Notes under the pieces: generated by a model
Told to the model about the DNA's origin: nothing
The model's database searches: none
The model's input: only the letters and a program-made list of their open reading frames with translations
From: Amphritea atlantica
GTDB lineage: Bacteria > Pseudomonadota > Gammaproteobacteria > Pseudomonadales > Balneatricaceae
Assembly: GCF_018860855.1 (NCBI RefSeq)
Contig: NZ_JAHKQE010000020.1
Location: 1 to 64,000, forward strand
Reading direction: 5' to 3'
Length of the DNA stretch: 64,000 bases
Part shown: piece after piece, positions 47,355 through 58,052 of the stretch
Numbering within the stretch: position 1 is the first letter of the stretch
Layout: the number at the start of each line of letters is the position of its first letter
Translations under genes and position numbers: made by a program

Positions 47355-48254
47355 CTATAGCTGACGTTGCAGGCGTTGTAATTGGTAGTAGCGCCCCACA
47401 ACAATTAACAGAATCCCCCCTAACACCAGCAGCCCAGAGATCATCAAACGCAGGGTGATCATCTCATCGGCGAACAAAACACCGCCCACTGCGGCGATTA
47501 CTGGCACCAACAGTTGCAACGCCGCCGCCTGTACCGCAGAGAGCCCGCGTAAAGCACGATACCAAACGGCATAACCAATCCCCGATGCCACACCGCCGGA
47601 GACAATCGCTAGCCATACGCCATCGACAGACAACGATATATCGCCTAACAATAAGAGAATAATGAGTGTCACTATCATCAGCGGAAAGGTTTTCAAAAAA
47701 TTGTAATGGGTATCCGCCAGAGGGTTAACCGATCCTCGGCCGATCAGAGTGTAAACACCCCACGCAACCCCTGCGAGCGTCATAATAATAAAGCCCCACA
47801 GCGACGGTGTATTGAGCACCGGCAGCATCAGATAAACAAAACCAAAAAAGGCTAAAACCAACCCTAGCCATTCTACGCCCAACAGCCGAGTACCGCGAAA
47901 GATGCTCACCAACACCATCGTAATCTGCACCGCGCCAAATAGAATTAAGGCGCCTGTGCCGGTATCTAAACTGATATAGGCATAGGAAAACCCAAGGGCG
48001 TAGATAAATAACATGATCGCTGCGAACCAGCTTCCTTGCGTATGTTCACTATCGGATGCTGCTCGACGCCCCTGGGTGAGATACCACAGCAGTAATAGCA
48101 CGATAATGCCGGAAAACAGCCGAATCAACGTAAAGCTGCCGGCATCGAGTCCCTCTTCACCGAGGGCTAAACGACATAAAACCGAATTCCCAGCAAAAGC
48201 CAGCAGGGCAAACGTTGTGTACAGAATTGTCGATAGATGTAATCGTACATTCAT
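47355..48254 (-). CDS. EamA/DMT-family transporter
   Basis: The 299-residue membrane protein has ten predicted helices in two EamA repeats (for example GVAWGVYTLIGRGSVNPLA in the second half). The transported metabolite is unknown. It starts 11 bases after fetB ends, so the pair is likely one transcript. Confidence 0.85.
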   Translation of the reverse strand: MNVRLHLSTILYTTFALLAFAGNSVLCRLALGEEGLDAGSFTLIRLFSGIIVLLLLWYLTQGRRAASDSEHTQGSWFAAIMLFIYALGFSYAYISLDTGTGALILFGAVQITMVLVSIFRGTRLLGVEWLGLVLAFFGFVYLMLPVLNTPSLWGFIIMTLAGVAWGVYTLIGRGSVNPLADTHYNFLKTFPLMIVTLIILLLLGDISLSVDGVWLAIVSGGVASGIGYAVWYRALRGLSAVQAAALQLLVPVIAAVGGVLFADEMITLRLMISGLLVLGGILLIVVGRYYQLQRLQRQL

Positions 48255-48265
48255 GAAGCGTTCCT

Positions 48266-48994
48266 CTACTGCGAGATATCAGTTTTGTTTTCTAGGTTAT
48301 TTTTGCCATACGCTCGCCCCAGCTGCCAAAGCAGTAATGCTGCGCCACAGCCACCACTGCCGAGCACCATGGTCATAATCATAATTTGATAACGCACCGC
48401 GATCAGTGGCGACACACCGGATAAAATTTGTCCGGTCATCATCCCCGGCAACGAGACTAAACCAACCGCCAACAAACTATTAATCTGCGGAATCATCGCC
48501 GCCTGAAACGCCGTAAGTCGGGCTTTGGCTTCGGGCTTACCCTCTTTCAGTTCAGAATGATAGCGTTCAGCGGCAAGACTGATCGCATTCATGGTATTGG
48601 CAAAATACATACCCGCCAGCGGTATCACCACCCGCGGCTCATACCAAACCTCAACCCCAATCACTAATACCAAGGAGATAAATAGATGCAATCCTGCTGA
48701 GCAGGCCAACGCAATCAACGTCGGCTTAAGATAGTTACGTTGATGGTCGACCGGACGTAATGCGATCCAGCTAGCAATACCCACCATCAGGGTTAAAACC
48801 GTTACCGTAATCCAAGGCGAGGGATTGTTAAATAGCGCCACCAGCACATAGCCGACCGCCACCAACTGCAGTGTCATACGAGCAGCTGACAGCAACACTT
48901 CTGAGGCTTTACCTGACCAGCGCGCATAAACAATCGCAATAAGCACCACAGGCATCGCACACCAGGCAAGCGACCACCATGAAATTACATGCAT
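48266..48994 (-). CDS. fetB: FetB-type ABC transporter permease (UPF0014 family)
   Basis: The 242-residue membrane protein carries family motifs GMYFANTMNAISLAAER and LPGMMTGQILSGVSPLIAVRYQI. FetAB exports iron in E. coli. The ATPase partner FetA is not beside it; the ABC protein upstream is a fused exporter of another class. The gene may work with a distant FetA or have another role. Confidence 0.88.
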   Translation of the reverse strand: MHVISWWSLAWCAMPVVLIAIVYARWSGKASEVLLSAARMTLQLVAVGYVLVALFNNPSPWITVTVLTLMVGIASWIALRPVDHQRNYLKPTLIALACSAGLHLFISLVLVIGVEVWYEPRVVIPLAGMYFANTMNAISLAAERYHSELKEGKPEAKARLTAFQAAMIPQINSLLAVGLVSLPGMMTGQILSGVSPLIAVRYQIMIMTMVLGSGGCGAALLLWQLGRAYGKNNLENKTDISQ

Positions 48995-49072
48995 CAGAAT
49001 TCTCCTACTCTAACCTCAGTTCTAACTTCAGCCTTCATCTGCACGATGTTCAGTACAGCTTTATTCCATCGA

Positions 49073-50908
49073 TCAATCAGTATTCATACCGATAAAGCCA
49101 CCCGATTGGTGGGTCCAGAGTTGGGCATACACCCCTCCTTTGTCCACAAGTTCCTGATGACTGCCCTGCTCGATGATCCGTCCCTGGTCCAGCACGATCA
49201 ATCGATCCATCGCGGCAATCGTTGATAATCGGTGGGCAATCGCAATCACCGTTTTACCCTGCATCACGTTAGATAGTCCGCGCTGAATATCAGCCTCAAC
49301 CTCTGAATCCAGCGCCGATGTAGCTTCATCCAAAATCAAAATAGGCGCATTCTTAAGAATGACCCGTGCAATGGCCACTCGCTGGCGCTGTCCGCCGGAG
49401 AGTTTAACGCCCCGCTCGCCCACCTGCGCATCATAGCCGGTACGCCCTTCGGGATCACTTAAGCCGAGAATAAATTCATGGGCCTCAGCCCGTTTCGCTG
49501 CGGCGATCATCTGTTCATCGGTCGCATCCGGATGGCCATATAAAATATTGTCGCGCACACTACGATGCAGTAACGAAGTATCCTGAGTGACCATGCCGAT
49601 TTGATGACGTAAACTTTCTTGCTGCACCTGACGAATATCTTGCCCATCAATCAATAACTGACCGGCGGCCAAATCATGGAAACGTAGCAGCAAATTCACC
49701 AAGGTTGACTTACCAGCCCCGGAACGGCCCACCAAGCCGACTTTCTCACCCGGTTTTATCGATAGGTTAAGGTTCTCAATCACCCCTTCACTCTTATCAT
49801 AATGGAAGGATACGTCATTAAAATGAATCGCTCCCGCCGTTATCTTTAACGGTTTTGCATCCACCTGATCCGTCACCTCCAACGGCTGCGCTAGAGTATT
49901 CATACCATCATTAACGGTACCGATATTTTCAAACAGTGTGCTTATTTCCCACATAATCCACTGTGACATACCGTTAAGCCGTAGCGCCAAGCTGATAGCG
50001 ATCGCAATCGCCCCAACACTCACCAAACTAAAGCTCCAAAGGTAGATCGCCACCGCCGTTATAACAAACACCAAGAGATAGTTTAAACACTGGACCAAGA
50101 CATTAAGTCCCGTGGCCAGTCGCATCTGTCGATAGACCGTATCCAGAAAACCATCCATGCTCTCTCGGGCATAGTCCGATTCACGCTGGCTGTGGGAAAA
50201 CAATTTGACCGTGGCGATATTGGTATAGCTATCCACGATCCGTCCAGTCATGGAGGAACGGGCGTCCGCCTGAACGGCCGACACATCCCGCAAACGCGGC
50301 ACGAAATACCACATCAGCAGGCTATACCCGATCAGCCAGGCGACCAATGGCAGCATTAACCGGATATCGGACTGCGCCACCAACACCAGCATCGACAGAA
50401 AATATACTGCGATATATACCAACACATCGAGTAACTTCATCACCGCTTCACGCACGGCTAAGGAGGTTTGCATCACTTTGGTGGCGATACGCCCGGCAAA
50501 ATCATTCTGATAAAACGATAAACTCTGACGCAACAGATAACGGTGGGCCAACCAACGAATCGACATGGGGAAGTTGCCCAGTAACACTTGATGCACGATC
50601 ACCGAATGCAGCGCTACCAGCAGTGGCAAGCCGATCAAGAGTAGAACCCCAACCAACGTTAAGGTATCACCCTCTTCCTGCCAAAAGGTCTCCGGCTGTT
50701 TCGTGCTAAGCCAATCAACCAACTGCCCTAAAAAACCAAATAACGAGACTTCGAGTATCGCCAAGATAGCTGAGCACAGTGCCATTAATAACAATGGCCA
50801 CTCCATTCCCCGCATATAGTAGCGGCAAAAGGCATACAGCCCCTTCGGTGGCTGACCGGGTTCAGGTTCAGGAAAGGGGTTGGTCAAACGTTCAAAAAAT
50901 CGCAACAT
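49073..50908 (-). CDS. ABC exporter half-transporter (fused permease and ATPase)
   Basis: The 611-residue protein has six helices (about 40-340) then an ATPase with Walker A LVGRSGAGKST, signature VKLSGGQRQR, Walker B ILILDEATSALD and the H-loop AIAHRLST. It belongs to the MsbA/multidrug class. The start at 50908 (MLRFFERL) is preferred over 50929. Substrate is not predictable. It is separated from fetB by 78 bases. Confidence 0.88.
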   Translation of the reverse strand: MLRFFERLTNPFPEPEPGQPPKGLYAFCRYYMRGMEWPLLLMALCSAILAILEVSLFGFLGQLVDWLSTKQPETFWQEEGDTLTLVGVLLLIGLPLLVALHSVIVHQVLLGNFPMSIRWLAHRYLLRQSLSFYQNDFAGRIATKVMQTSLAVREAVMKLLDVLVYIAVYFLSMLVLVAQSDIRLMLPLVAWLIGYSLLMWYFVPRLRDVSAVQADARSSMTGRIVDSYTNIATVKLFSHSQRESDYARESMDGFLDTVYRQMRLATGLNVLVQCLNYLLVFVITAVAIYLWSFSLVSVGAIAIAISLALRLNGMSQWIMWEISTLFENIGTVNDGMNTLAQPLEVTDQVDAKPLKITAGAIHFNDVSFHYDKSEGVIENLNLSIKPGEKVGLVGRSGAGKSTLVNLLLRFHDLAAGQLLIDGQDIRQVQQESLRHQIGMVTQDTSLLHRSVRDNILYGHPDATDEQMIAAAKRAEAHEFILGLSDPEGRTGYDAQVGERGVKLSGGQRQRVAIARVILKNAPILILDEATSALDSEVEADIQRGLSNVMQGKTVIAIAHRLSTIAAMDRLIVLDQGRIIEQGSHQELVDKGGVYAQLWTHQSGGFIGMNTD

Positions 50909-51185
50909 CAATAAAATCCAAACGGGCATAACATTAGATAAAAGAGGCGCAAAGCATACCCTAACCCTACTCGGTTAAACATATTAAACCTGATTCAACA
51001 GACAACCTTTTTTAACCTAGTGCGCGCACAGAATGGGCTAAACAGATCTCTTTTAAGCGGATTAAAACCTTTAACTTTTGCTTTTCTGGTCTAAGCTGGA
51101 GTCATTATCAAAATATAGAGCCAACCATTGGCATCAATTTTGTTTTCAATTTCTCTCCATTTACCGACATAACGGATATGCATAA

Positions 51186-54100
51186 ATGGTTTTTAGCCGT
51201 TTTTCGCCGACATCGCTGCATAACCGAGTCTTACTATTAACACTCGCTGGATTTCTGTTCTCCACGATTACTGTGACACTGCTGGTTTTCCGCTATCTAC
51301 AAAATGACTCAACCAAGCTGCTGATAGAACAACAGCAGGTAATGGTCGATATGGTCGTCAAACAGATGGATTCAGCGTTACAAACGCGCATCGACTATCT
51401 CGAAGCATTCGCAGAAACACTCCACTCGAAAGATTCGCTTTATTCTAATGAGCGTATTCAACAAGCGCTCAAATTCGATACTCACCTACAAAGCCTATTC
51501 AGTGGAGGGGTTGTCGTCACCAACAGCCAAGGCATATCGTTAGCCGACTACCCAACCGTACCCAACCGCATTGGCTTAGATTATTCCGATCGAAATCATT
51601 TACAAAAAACGCGGCAACTAAAAACCACCGTTATTACAGAACCACTGTTGGGCAAAGGTTTAAAAAGCCCGCTATTTGCTATCAACACGCCAATACTCTC
51701 GGCTTCCGGCGAGGTGTTAGGCTTTATCTTCGGCGTTAACCTACTGGCACAGGATAACCTGCTGAAAGACCTCGCCCAACCAACCCTCAATGACACTGGT
51801 CGAACGCTGATCATCGATCCTAATTTGGACATCTATGTTACCGACACCGATAAAGGCGTTGCCCTGGAAAGTTATCGACAAAAGAAGCACTGCGATTGTA
51901 TTGAACTTCTACAAGCAGGTATCACGTCAGGGATCACCCATGATACCGAGGGTGAGCCGGTCATCTTCACCTCCGCTAAATTAAATCATATGGGCTGGAT
52001 TGTGATTCGTAACTATCCACTGCACAAAGCGATGCAGACCATCGATGGTTTGAGTGAAAAAATCATCCTGATCATCCTGATCACCAGTTTATTGATGGCG
52101 GGTATCATCGCCTACCTGTTAAAAAAGCTGCTAATACCGCTAACCAATGCCGCCCGGGATATCCAAAAGATGGCGGAGGGTAAGCTGCAAAAACAAGATC
52201 TCGCGATCAATAGTCATGATGAAGTGGGTCAATTATTAAGCGCCTTCAACCAGCTCAACCGCAATCAAAACCGTTATGAACAGGCACTCAAAGAATCAGA
52301 AGAGCGCTACAGGCTAACCCTAGAAGCGACCCAAACGGGTCTCTGGAGCTGGAATCTGTCGGATAACTCCGTTCACTGGGACAATCAGTGCTATCAGATG
52401 ATCGGTTATAAGGATCAAGCCTTTCAACTCGACACAATCCTGCTGCGTAAGTTAATGCACCCCGACGATCAGGCCCACTTTTTCGACGTCTTTATCCCTC
52501 AACTGCTCAACAATCATTCGGCAGAAATGCAGTTCCGCTTACTCACCCGCGATAACAACTGGCTCTGGATAAAAAGCCGCGGTAAACCGATCCGCTTTAG
52601 CGAGACTAACCAGCCGCTGGTGATCGCAGGCACCCATATGAATTTTGAACAACAGAAACAAACCGAACAGATGCGTCTTGCGGCGGCGGCCTTTGAAGGT
52701 AACGATGGCATTATGATCATCGATGCGCAAAACAACATCATCAAAGTCAATAATGCCTTCACCCAGATCACCGGCTATACCGCGAAAGAGGCGATAGGCC
52801 AGCCCCACACTCTACTCCATTCAGGGGCTCATAAGAGACCTTTCTATGAAGCCGTGCTCGACAGCTTAAATCAAACCGGCAAATGGACCGGTGACATCTG
52901 GTATCGTCATAAAAATGGATCTATCTATATCGCTCAGGTAAGCATTAACACCCTGCTCAACGAAGATAAATCAGTCTATCAACGCATCGTCACCTTCGCC
53001 GACATCACTGAAAAGAAGCGTACCGAAGAGCTGATTTGGAAGCAGGCCAACTTCGACCCATTAACCAATCTTCCAAACCGACGAATGTTTATGGAGCGTC
53101 TGACTCAGGAAATTCGTCTCGCCGCCCGCTCGAAAACAAAGCTTGCACTACTATTTTTAGATTTAGATCACTTTAAACAAATCAATGATACGCTCGGACA
53201 CGGTATTGGCGATCAACTACTGATTGAGGTCGCTGCCCGGTTTACCGACCTTATTCGCAGTAGCGATACGATCTGCCGGCTCGGTGGCGATGAATTCACG
53301 CTTATTTTGCCGCAGATTGAAAACTCAGCTCAGGTGAAGCAGGTCGGTGACAAAATACTCAGCGTACTGAAACAACCTTTTAAGCTGGATCATCAATTAC
53401 GCCATATCTCCGCCAGCATTGGCGCAGCCCTTTACCCGCAAGACAGCAAAACGGCTGAACAGCTCATCAAAATGGCCGATCAGGCAATGTATTCAGCCAA
53501 AGAAGCCGGACGCGGCAGGCTCAAGCTATTCACCCCCAGTATGCAAACCATGTCACTCAAGCACACGCATCTCATCAAAGACCTGCGGCTCGCCATTAAA
53601 AAGGGACAATTTCAGCTGTACTATCAACCGGTTATCTCACTGCAGGATATGTCGGTGATAAAAGCGGAAGCATTAATTCGCTGGAACCACCCGCAAAAGG
53701 GTCTCATGTTTCCCCATCAGTTTATTCAGCTAGCGGAACAAAGTGGCATCATCCAAGAGATAGGCGACTGGATTTTCCGAACGGCACTACAACAGGCTAA
53801 AGAGTGGCGTCGTCAGCTTAACCCTCAGCTGCAAATCTGTATTAACGCCTCAGAGGCACACTTTGAAACCAAAGAGGGTGACAGTGCACATGAACGCTGG
53901 ATAAAGATAGCCCAAAATATGGGTATTGAACCGACATCCATCAGTGTTGAAATCAGCGAAAGCCTGCTGATGGAATCGTCCGCCGAAACCCAGTACAAGA
54001 TAGATCAGTTACGGGAGGCGAATATTCAGATCGGATTGGATGATTTTGGAACCAGCTTCTCATCACTCACCCACCTGAGCCGAATGGATATAGACTATCT

Positions 54101-54362
54101 GAAAATAGATCGAACCCTTATCCGCAATCTACATTCGACATCGGAAGACCTAACCCTCTGTAATGCGATCATCGTCATGGCCCATACACTGGGTTTAAAG
54201 GTGATCGCCGAAGGAATTGAAACCCAAGAACAGCATCAATTAATGCAGCAAGCTAATTGCGACTATAGTCAGGGATTTTTCTATGCCAGCGCAATGACAT
54301 CCGAGCAGTTCGAACAGTGGCACAACAATTTTGATCCTCTGTCCCTGACTTCGTTTGACTGA
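51186..54362 (+). CDS. GGDEF-EAL protein with Cache, HAMP and PAS domains
   Basis: The 1058-residue protein has a membrane helix (about 12-37), a periplasmic Cache region (to about 285), a second helix, HAMP, PAS and PAC segments, then GGDEF (CRLGGDEFTLI, with RSSD upstream) and EAL (KAEALIRWNHP, DDFGTSFSSLTHL). Key EAL residues are present, so c-di-GMP phosphodiesterase activity is likely; the GGDEF looks intact, so both activities are possible. The periplasmic ligand is unknown. Confidence 0.9.
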   Translation: MVFSRFSPTSLHNRVLLLTLAGFLFSTITVTLLVFRYLQNDSTKLLIEQQQVMVDMVVKQMDSALQTRIDYLEAFAETLHSKDSLYSNERIQQALKFDTHLQSLFSGGVVVTNSQGISLADYPTVPNRIGLDYSDRNHLQKTRQLKTTVITEPLLGKGLKSPLFAINTPILSASGEVLGFIFGVNLLAQDNLLKDLAQPTLNDTGRTLIIDPNLDIYVTDTDKGVALESYRQKKHCDCIELLQAGITSGITHDTEGEPVIFTSAKLNHMGWIVIRNYPLHKAMQTIDGLSEKIILIILITSLLMAGIIAYLLKKLLIPLTNAARDIQKMAEGKLQKQDLAINSHDEVGQLLSAFNQLNRNQNRYEQALKESEERYRLTLEATQTGLWSWNLSDNSVHWDNQCYQMIGYKDQAFQLDTILLRKLMHPDDQAHFFDVFIPQLLNNHSAEMQFRLLTRDNNWLWIKSRGKPIRFSETNQPLVIAGTHMNFEQQKQTEQMRLAAAAFEGNDGIMIIDAQNNIIKVNNAFTQITGYTAKEAIGQPHTLLHSGAHKRPFYEAVLDSLNQTGKWTGDIWYRHKNGSIYIAQVSINTLLNEDKSVYQRIVTFADITEKKRTEELIWKQANFDPLTNLPNRRMFMERLTQEIRLAARSKTKLALLFLDLDHFKQINDTLGHGIGDQLLIEVAARFTDLIRSSDTICRLGGDEFTLILPQIENSAQVKQVGDKILSVLKQPFKLDHQLRHISASIGAALYPQDSKTAEQLIKMADQAMYSAKEAGRGRLKLFTPSMQTMSLKHTHLIKDLRLAIKKGQFQLYYQPVISLQDMSVIKAEALIRWNHPQKGLMFPHQFIQLAEQSGIIQEIGDWIFRTALQQAKEWRRQLNPQLQICINASEAHFETKEGDSAHERWIKIAQNMGIEPTSISVEISESLLMESSAETQYKIDQLREANIQIGLDDFGTSFSSLTHLSRMDIDYLKIDRTLIRNLHSTSEDLTLCNAIIVMAHTLGLKVIAEGIETQEQHQLMQQANCDYSQGFFYASAMTSEQFEQWHNNFDPLSLTSFD

Positions 54363-54463
54363 GGAGCAGAGTAAGATCTGAGCGATACCGAACTTACTCT
54401 GCGAACAATCAATTGTCACCGCTGGCGGTGACAACGAGTGAAGTACTCATGATAAAAATTGCA

Positions 54464-55276
54464 TCAAAATAGAGAGGGTTGATTCGCCGCTACTTTAATC
54501 TCTTGATAATGATCTAGAAACAGCTTAACCACCTGTGGATCAAACAAAATACCCGCCTGCTCATCAATATAACGAACCGCTTTATCCTCAGGCCAGGCCT
54601 TTTTATATACCCGCTCTTCAAGCAGTGCATCATACACATCAATCACCGCAAACAGCCTAGCCGCCATGGGAATAGCCGCCCCTTTAAGCCCTTCAGGATA
54701 ACCGCTACCATCCCAACGTTCATGATGGCTATAAGGAATATCAATAGAGGGTTTAAGAAACTCGATATCTTGCATTAAATCTCGAGCGATCACTGGATGC
54801 TGCTGCATAATCTTTAGCTCATTGGCGTCAAGACGCCCAGGCTTAATCAATACCGCATCGGGAATGCCAACCTTACCGGTATCATGCATCAATGCCCCCC
54901 GTGCAATATGGGTTAAATCATCGCCAGCGAGACCCATTAGGCTGGCGAGTTTAACCGTCATCCTGGTTACCCGCAGGCTATGCACACCCGTTTCATTGTG
55001 CCGAATATCCATCACCTGCACCCAGCCTTGCAAGGTCTGATCATAACTTTTTCGCAGCTTATGATTTACCTGTTCAATCCGCCGCAGATCCGAGCGCACC
55101 AACAATAGTAATAAGATCGAAGTACAGCCAACAAAAGCAAACCCTTTAAGGCTTTGCGCCAAAATAATGGCATCCGTTGAGCGAAATAAAATGGCGACAA
55201 TGGAATCTGAAAAATAGATCCAAAGAGACGCAAACAGTAGATAAATAAACACTGTGCGGTAGTAGGGTTTTATCAT
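54464..55276 (-). CDS. HD-GYP domain phosphodiesterase (c-di-GMP)
   Basis: About 270 residues: two N-terminal membrane helices (to about residue 60), then the HD-GYP domain with GVHSLRVTRMTVKLA, HDTGKVGIPDAVLIKPG, YSHHERWDGSGYPEGLKG and DVYDALLEER. All metal and GYP residues are present. It should hydrolyse c-di-GMP. The ATG at 55276 has GAGG upstream and is preferred over 55291. It converges with the GGDEF-EAL gene. Confidence 0.88.
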   Translation of the reverse strand: MIKPYYRTVFIYLLFASLWIYFSDSIVAILFRSTDAIILAQSLKGFAFVGCTSILLLLLVRSDLRRIEQVNHKLRKSYDQTLQGWVQVMDIRHNETGVHSLRVTRMTVKLASLMGLAGDDLTHIARGALMHDTGKVGIPDAVLIKPGRLDANELKIMQQHPVIARDLMQDIEFLKPSIDIPYSHHERWDGSGYPEGLKGAAIPMAARLFAVIDVYDALLEERVYKKAWPEDKAVRYIDEQAGILFDPQVVKLFLDHYQEIKVAANQPSLF

Positions 55277-55414
55277 CAGATACCTCGGCAAAAGCCACTC
55301 TGGTTAAAGACCTTTAATCAATTTATCGCCCAGCTCTGAGGGATTGTGAATCTTAATATTAAAGCCAAATAAAAGGCTCAGAACACTAGACCTAGTAACC
55401 CAGAACCCGCGACG

Positions 55415-56209
55415 CTACAACTCTCTAAGCTTGGTCAAAACATGTTGCATCAGAGAATCCATGTCGACGCCCTTAGGGGCTATCGCATTCTCATTGTTTA
55501 CTTTCGTTATCTCATTAGCTCCGTTTAGTGGCGATGTAATATAGGGGTTACTGTTACCCTGCAATGCGGTGATCAGTTCATTTCGTTTCAGTTCCCAGCT
55601 ATCAACCGGATCCCTAGCATTCCAGACGGTAAACAGTTTTTCCTGTTTCGAGCTGATTCTTAAACCATACTGTTGGCGCATATAGAAATAGGTACGGGCA
55701 ATGTCCCCTTGTCGATTTGACGGCGGCTCGACTTTGCGACCCTTAAAGTTCACTTCCATATCACAACGACCGTACATCCTAGACTCCCCTTCTAATTGAG
55801 CGAAACTATAATTAGAACGATCACCATTCACTTCACCGATCGCCGGCACGAGATTGTGCAGATCCGATTCCATACGCTTAAAGCCGTCGATCCGCTTACA
55901 GGCTTTACGCCCACCCTCTTGCCAACATTGCATCTGATGACCAAACGCCCACGCCGGCACGACATGTTCCCATTCGATGCGACCGGCCCTGTTGGCATTC
56001 TTACGCGGCGTATAGCCACAGCTATTCCAGTCGGGCACCAATTTTTTACCCGCCGTTTTATAGTCACAACCACAATAAAAACTAACCGGATGTTCCTGAT
56101 ACATCTTTGCAAGAAGACGTTTTGATTTACTAAAAGAAGGTCCTGAATCAGCAACCACACAGGCAGACAATAGCCACACACAGAGTGCAACCGAAACGCG
56201 CAGGGACAT
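55415..56209 (-). CDS. endA: endonuclease I family DNase (EndA/Dns)
   Basis: The secreted nuclease has an N-terminal signal (MSLRVSVALCVWLLSACVV) and the motifs RIEWEHVVPAWAFG (catalytic His) and RMESDLHNLVPAIGEVNGDRSNY (second His and metal Asn/Asp). Eight cysteines in the N-terminal half fit disulphides. A C-terminal tail of about 40 residues goes beyond the usual enzyme. It degrades external DNA for nutrition or biofilm. It sits alone. Confidence 0.92.
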   Translation of the reverse strand: MSLRVSVALCVWLLSACVVADSGPSFSKSKRLLAKMYQEHPVSFYCGCDYKTAGKKLVPDWNSCGYTPRKNANRAGRIEWEHVVPAWAFGHQMQCWQEGGRKACKRIDGFKRMESDLHNLVPAIGEVNGDRSNYSFAQLEGESRMYGRCDMEVNFKGRKVEPPSNRQGDIARTYFYMRQQYGLRISSKQEKLFTVWNARDPVDSWELKRNELITALQGNSNPYITSPLNGANEITKVNNENAIAPKGVDMDSLMQHVLTKLREL

Positions 56210-56302
56210 AAGTATTCTTTACCACGACAACAGAAATCCATCCCTGAAACTCACTATCCTTAGCAAGGGTTTAAAAAGATATGCAATATAGATGTGACCG
56301 GC

Positions 56303-56776
56303 TTACTTTCGATTACCGATACGGTAGTTGCCTGTTTGATGGAACTGTACGACCTGCTTACGCTTACGACCAATCAGGATGGGACCATCATCAAAGAAGA
56401 GAAAATTTTTCCAGTGACGGCGAAATATTTCCCAAGTGGTTTCAATCACATGCTCACTGCTGTAACAAAACCATACAACCGTGGCATCATCCCACTGTAG
56501 GTGCTCAGCGAGAATATCAGGCAAAGCGGACTCATCGGACTCCCAACGCTGTTGCCAGTGATCCGTCTCCAACCAGGTTTGCGATTTACTCGCCCAATCA
56601 TCCGCATTAAATAGACTCGGATGGTTACAGTGGGTACTAATCTGCTGTGTCCACACCTGTTCAGCACGCGCTTCAGTCAGCGGTTTAATCTGTGCCAAAT
56701 CCTCATCACTGATAGGCAGGTCTTTATGCCGGAAAATCCAGGCTCTTTTGTATTGCTCAACCGGCAAATAGCTCAT
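56303..56776 (-). CDS. DUF2947-type protein, function unknown
   Basis: The 157-residue soluble protein is rich in aromatic residues (WIFRHKDLPIS, DDATVVWFCYSSEHVIETTWEIF, NFLFFDDGPILIGR). It resembles a small family known mainly in Vibrio-like marine bacteria (DUF2947). No signal, membrane helix or catalytic motif is seen. I cannot give a function. Confidence 0.6.
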   Translation of the reverse strand: MSYLPVEQYKRAWIFRHKDLPISDEDLAQIKPLTEARAEQVWTQQISTHCNHPSLFNADDWASKSQTWLETDHWQQRWESDESALPDILAEHLQWDDATVVWFCYSSEHVIETTWEIFRRHWKNFLFFDDGPILIGRKRKQVVQFHQTGNYRIGNRK

Positions 56777-56900
56777 GATAACTCTATGATTTAAAATTCA
56801 ATAAAAGGCGTGACACTATACCAGAATGAACCCGAGCAACAATCAGAACCCTGCCTTTACAGCCAAATCCCTGATAAAAGGTAAGCTTAAATTCAACGAC

Positions 56901-57401
56901 TTAGTAATCTAGGCGTCGCGCCTGCCAAAAGTACTTGCGCCAATAGGGATTATCCACTTTGGAAATCATCACCCCTCGACTTGTGGATGCATGAAGAAAC
57001 TCCCCGCGCCCCACATATATACCCACATGTCGCACTTTAAAGCGGGAGCGGTAAAACAGTAGATCACCGGGCTGTAACGATCTGTTTGCGACCTGCATAC
57101 CCACAAAGGCTTGATCGGCAGTGGTTCGCGGTAGCGTGATACCAAACTGCTGCTGAAAAGCCTGCTGCGTAAAGCTGGAGCAATCCACACCGCTTTTATC
57201 GGTGCCACCCAATCGGTAAGGAACCCCTTGCCACGCCTGATAGTGCTGCAGCAGCTGCTGCCTCACCGCCATATCCTCTGATCTTTCGTCCAGCACGGGA
57301 TCGCTGCCATCCGTGATGATAGGATCATCATAATATGACTGAGTACCGCAGCCACTGAGACTCAAAAGACACAAAAATGCCATACAATATTTCATCATCA
57401 A
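56901..57401 (-). CDS. NlpC/P60 (C40) lipoprotein endopeptidase
   Basis: A lipobox (LSLSGC) ends the signal, followed by an NlpC/P60 domain with the catalytic Cys in SGVDCSSFTQQAF, His in VRHVGIYVG and polar third residue in FLHAS. 166 residues. It likely cuts peptidoglycan stem peptides, like Spr/MepS. Confidence 0.9.
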   Translation of the reverse strand: MMMKYCMAFLCLLSLSGCGTQSYYDDPIITDGSDPVLDERSEDMAVRQQLLQHYQAWQGVPYRLGGTDKSGVDCSSFTQQAFQQQFGITLPRTTADQAFVGMQVANRSLQPGDLLFYRSRFKVRHVGIYVGRGEFLHASTSRGVMISKVDNPYWRKYFWQARRLDY

Positions 57402-57505
57402 TACCTGTCCGGTCGGCTATACTGACGTTAATAAATCTTTTTGACTCTTATATCGACATCGATACACTACAACCTATTTAATCTCTCTTGTTAAAGGAAA
57501 TAACA

Positions 57506-57874
57506 ATGCTTCACATTCTGCCAGAAACAGCCGGTGATATCATGGTGCTTCAAGCCACAGGGAAACTCACCACGGCCGACTATCAGGATACCTTTTTACC
57601 TTTATTAGAAGAAAAGGTATCTACCCACGGTGGTGTACGCTGCTTGATCTATCTAGATCACGAATTTACAGGCTGGGAAGTCGGTGCAATGTGGGAAGAC
57701 ACTAAACTAGGATTACAGCACAACCGTGATTTTATCCGTTTAGCGGTCGTTGGCGGCGGCGAATGGCTCGATTGGGCAGTAAAACTCGGCGCACTCTTTA
57801 TCAGAGGCGAAACCAAACATTTTAAAGATACTCAGTTTTTACAGGCACTTCACTGGATTGATGCAGGCGAGTAA
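57506..57874 (+). CDS. SpoIIAA/STAS-like protein
   Basis: This 122-residue protein has the SpoIIAA-like pattern (ILPETAGDIMVLQATGKLTTADYQDTFLPLLE ... RCLIYLDHEFTGWEVGAMWED). The start at 57506 has AAGGA upstream; the frame opens at 57488. It probably has no phosphorylatable Ser at the anti-sigma position, so a partner is unknown. It precedes the P-type ATPase by about 180 bases, too far for tight coupling. Confidence 0.8.
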   Translation: MLHILPETAGDIMVLQATGKLTTADYQDTFLPLLEEKVSTHGGVRCLIYLDHEFTGWEVGAMWEDTKLGLQHNRDFIRLAVVGGGEWLDWAVKLGALFIRGETKHFKDTQFLQALHWIDAGE

Positions 57875-58052
57875 CCGTCCACTACAGATAAGATAGACAG
57901 ATCAGGCTTGATATCAAACGCCTCTCAAGCCTGTCACCTCTCGACACAAAATCATCCAACCATTTTTCAGCACCAAACCTTGATCTGAATACCGAGACCA
58001 ACCCTCGGTTTCTGCTACGCTAGAGCCATGCTTTCAACGGAAGGTGAATATC

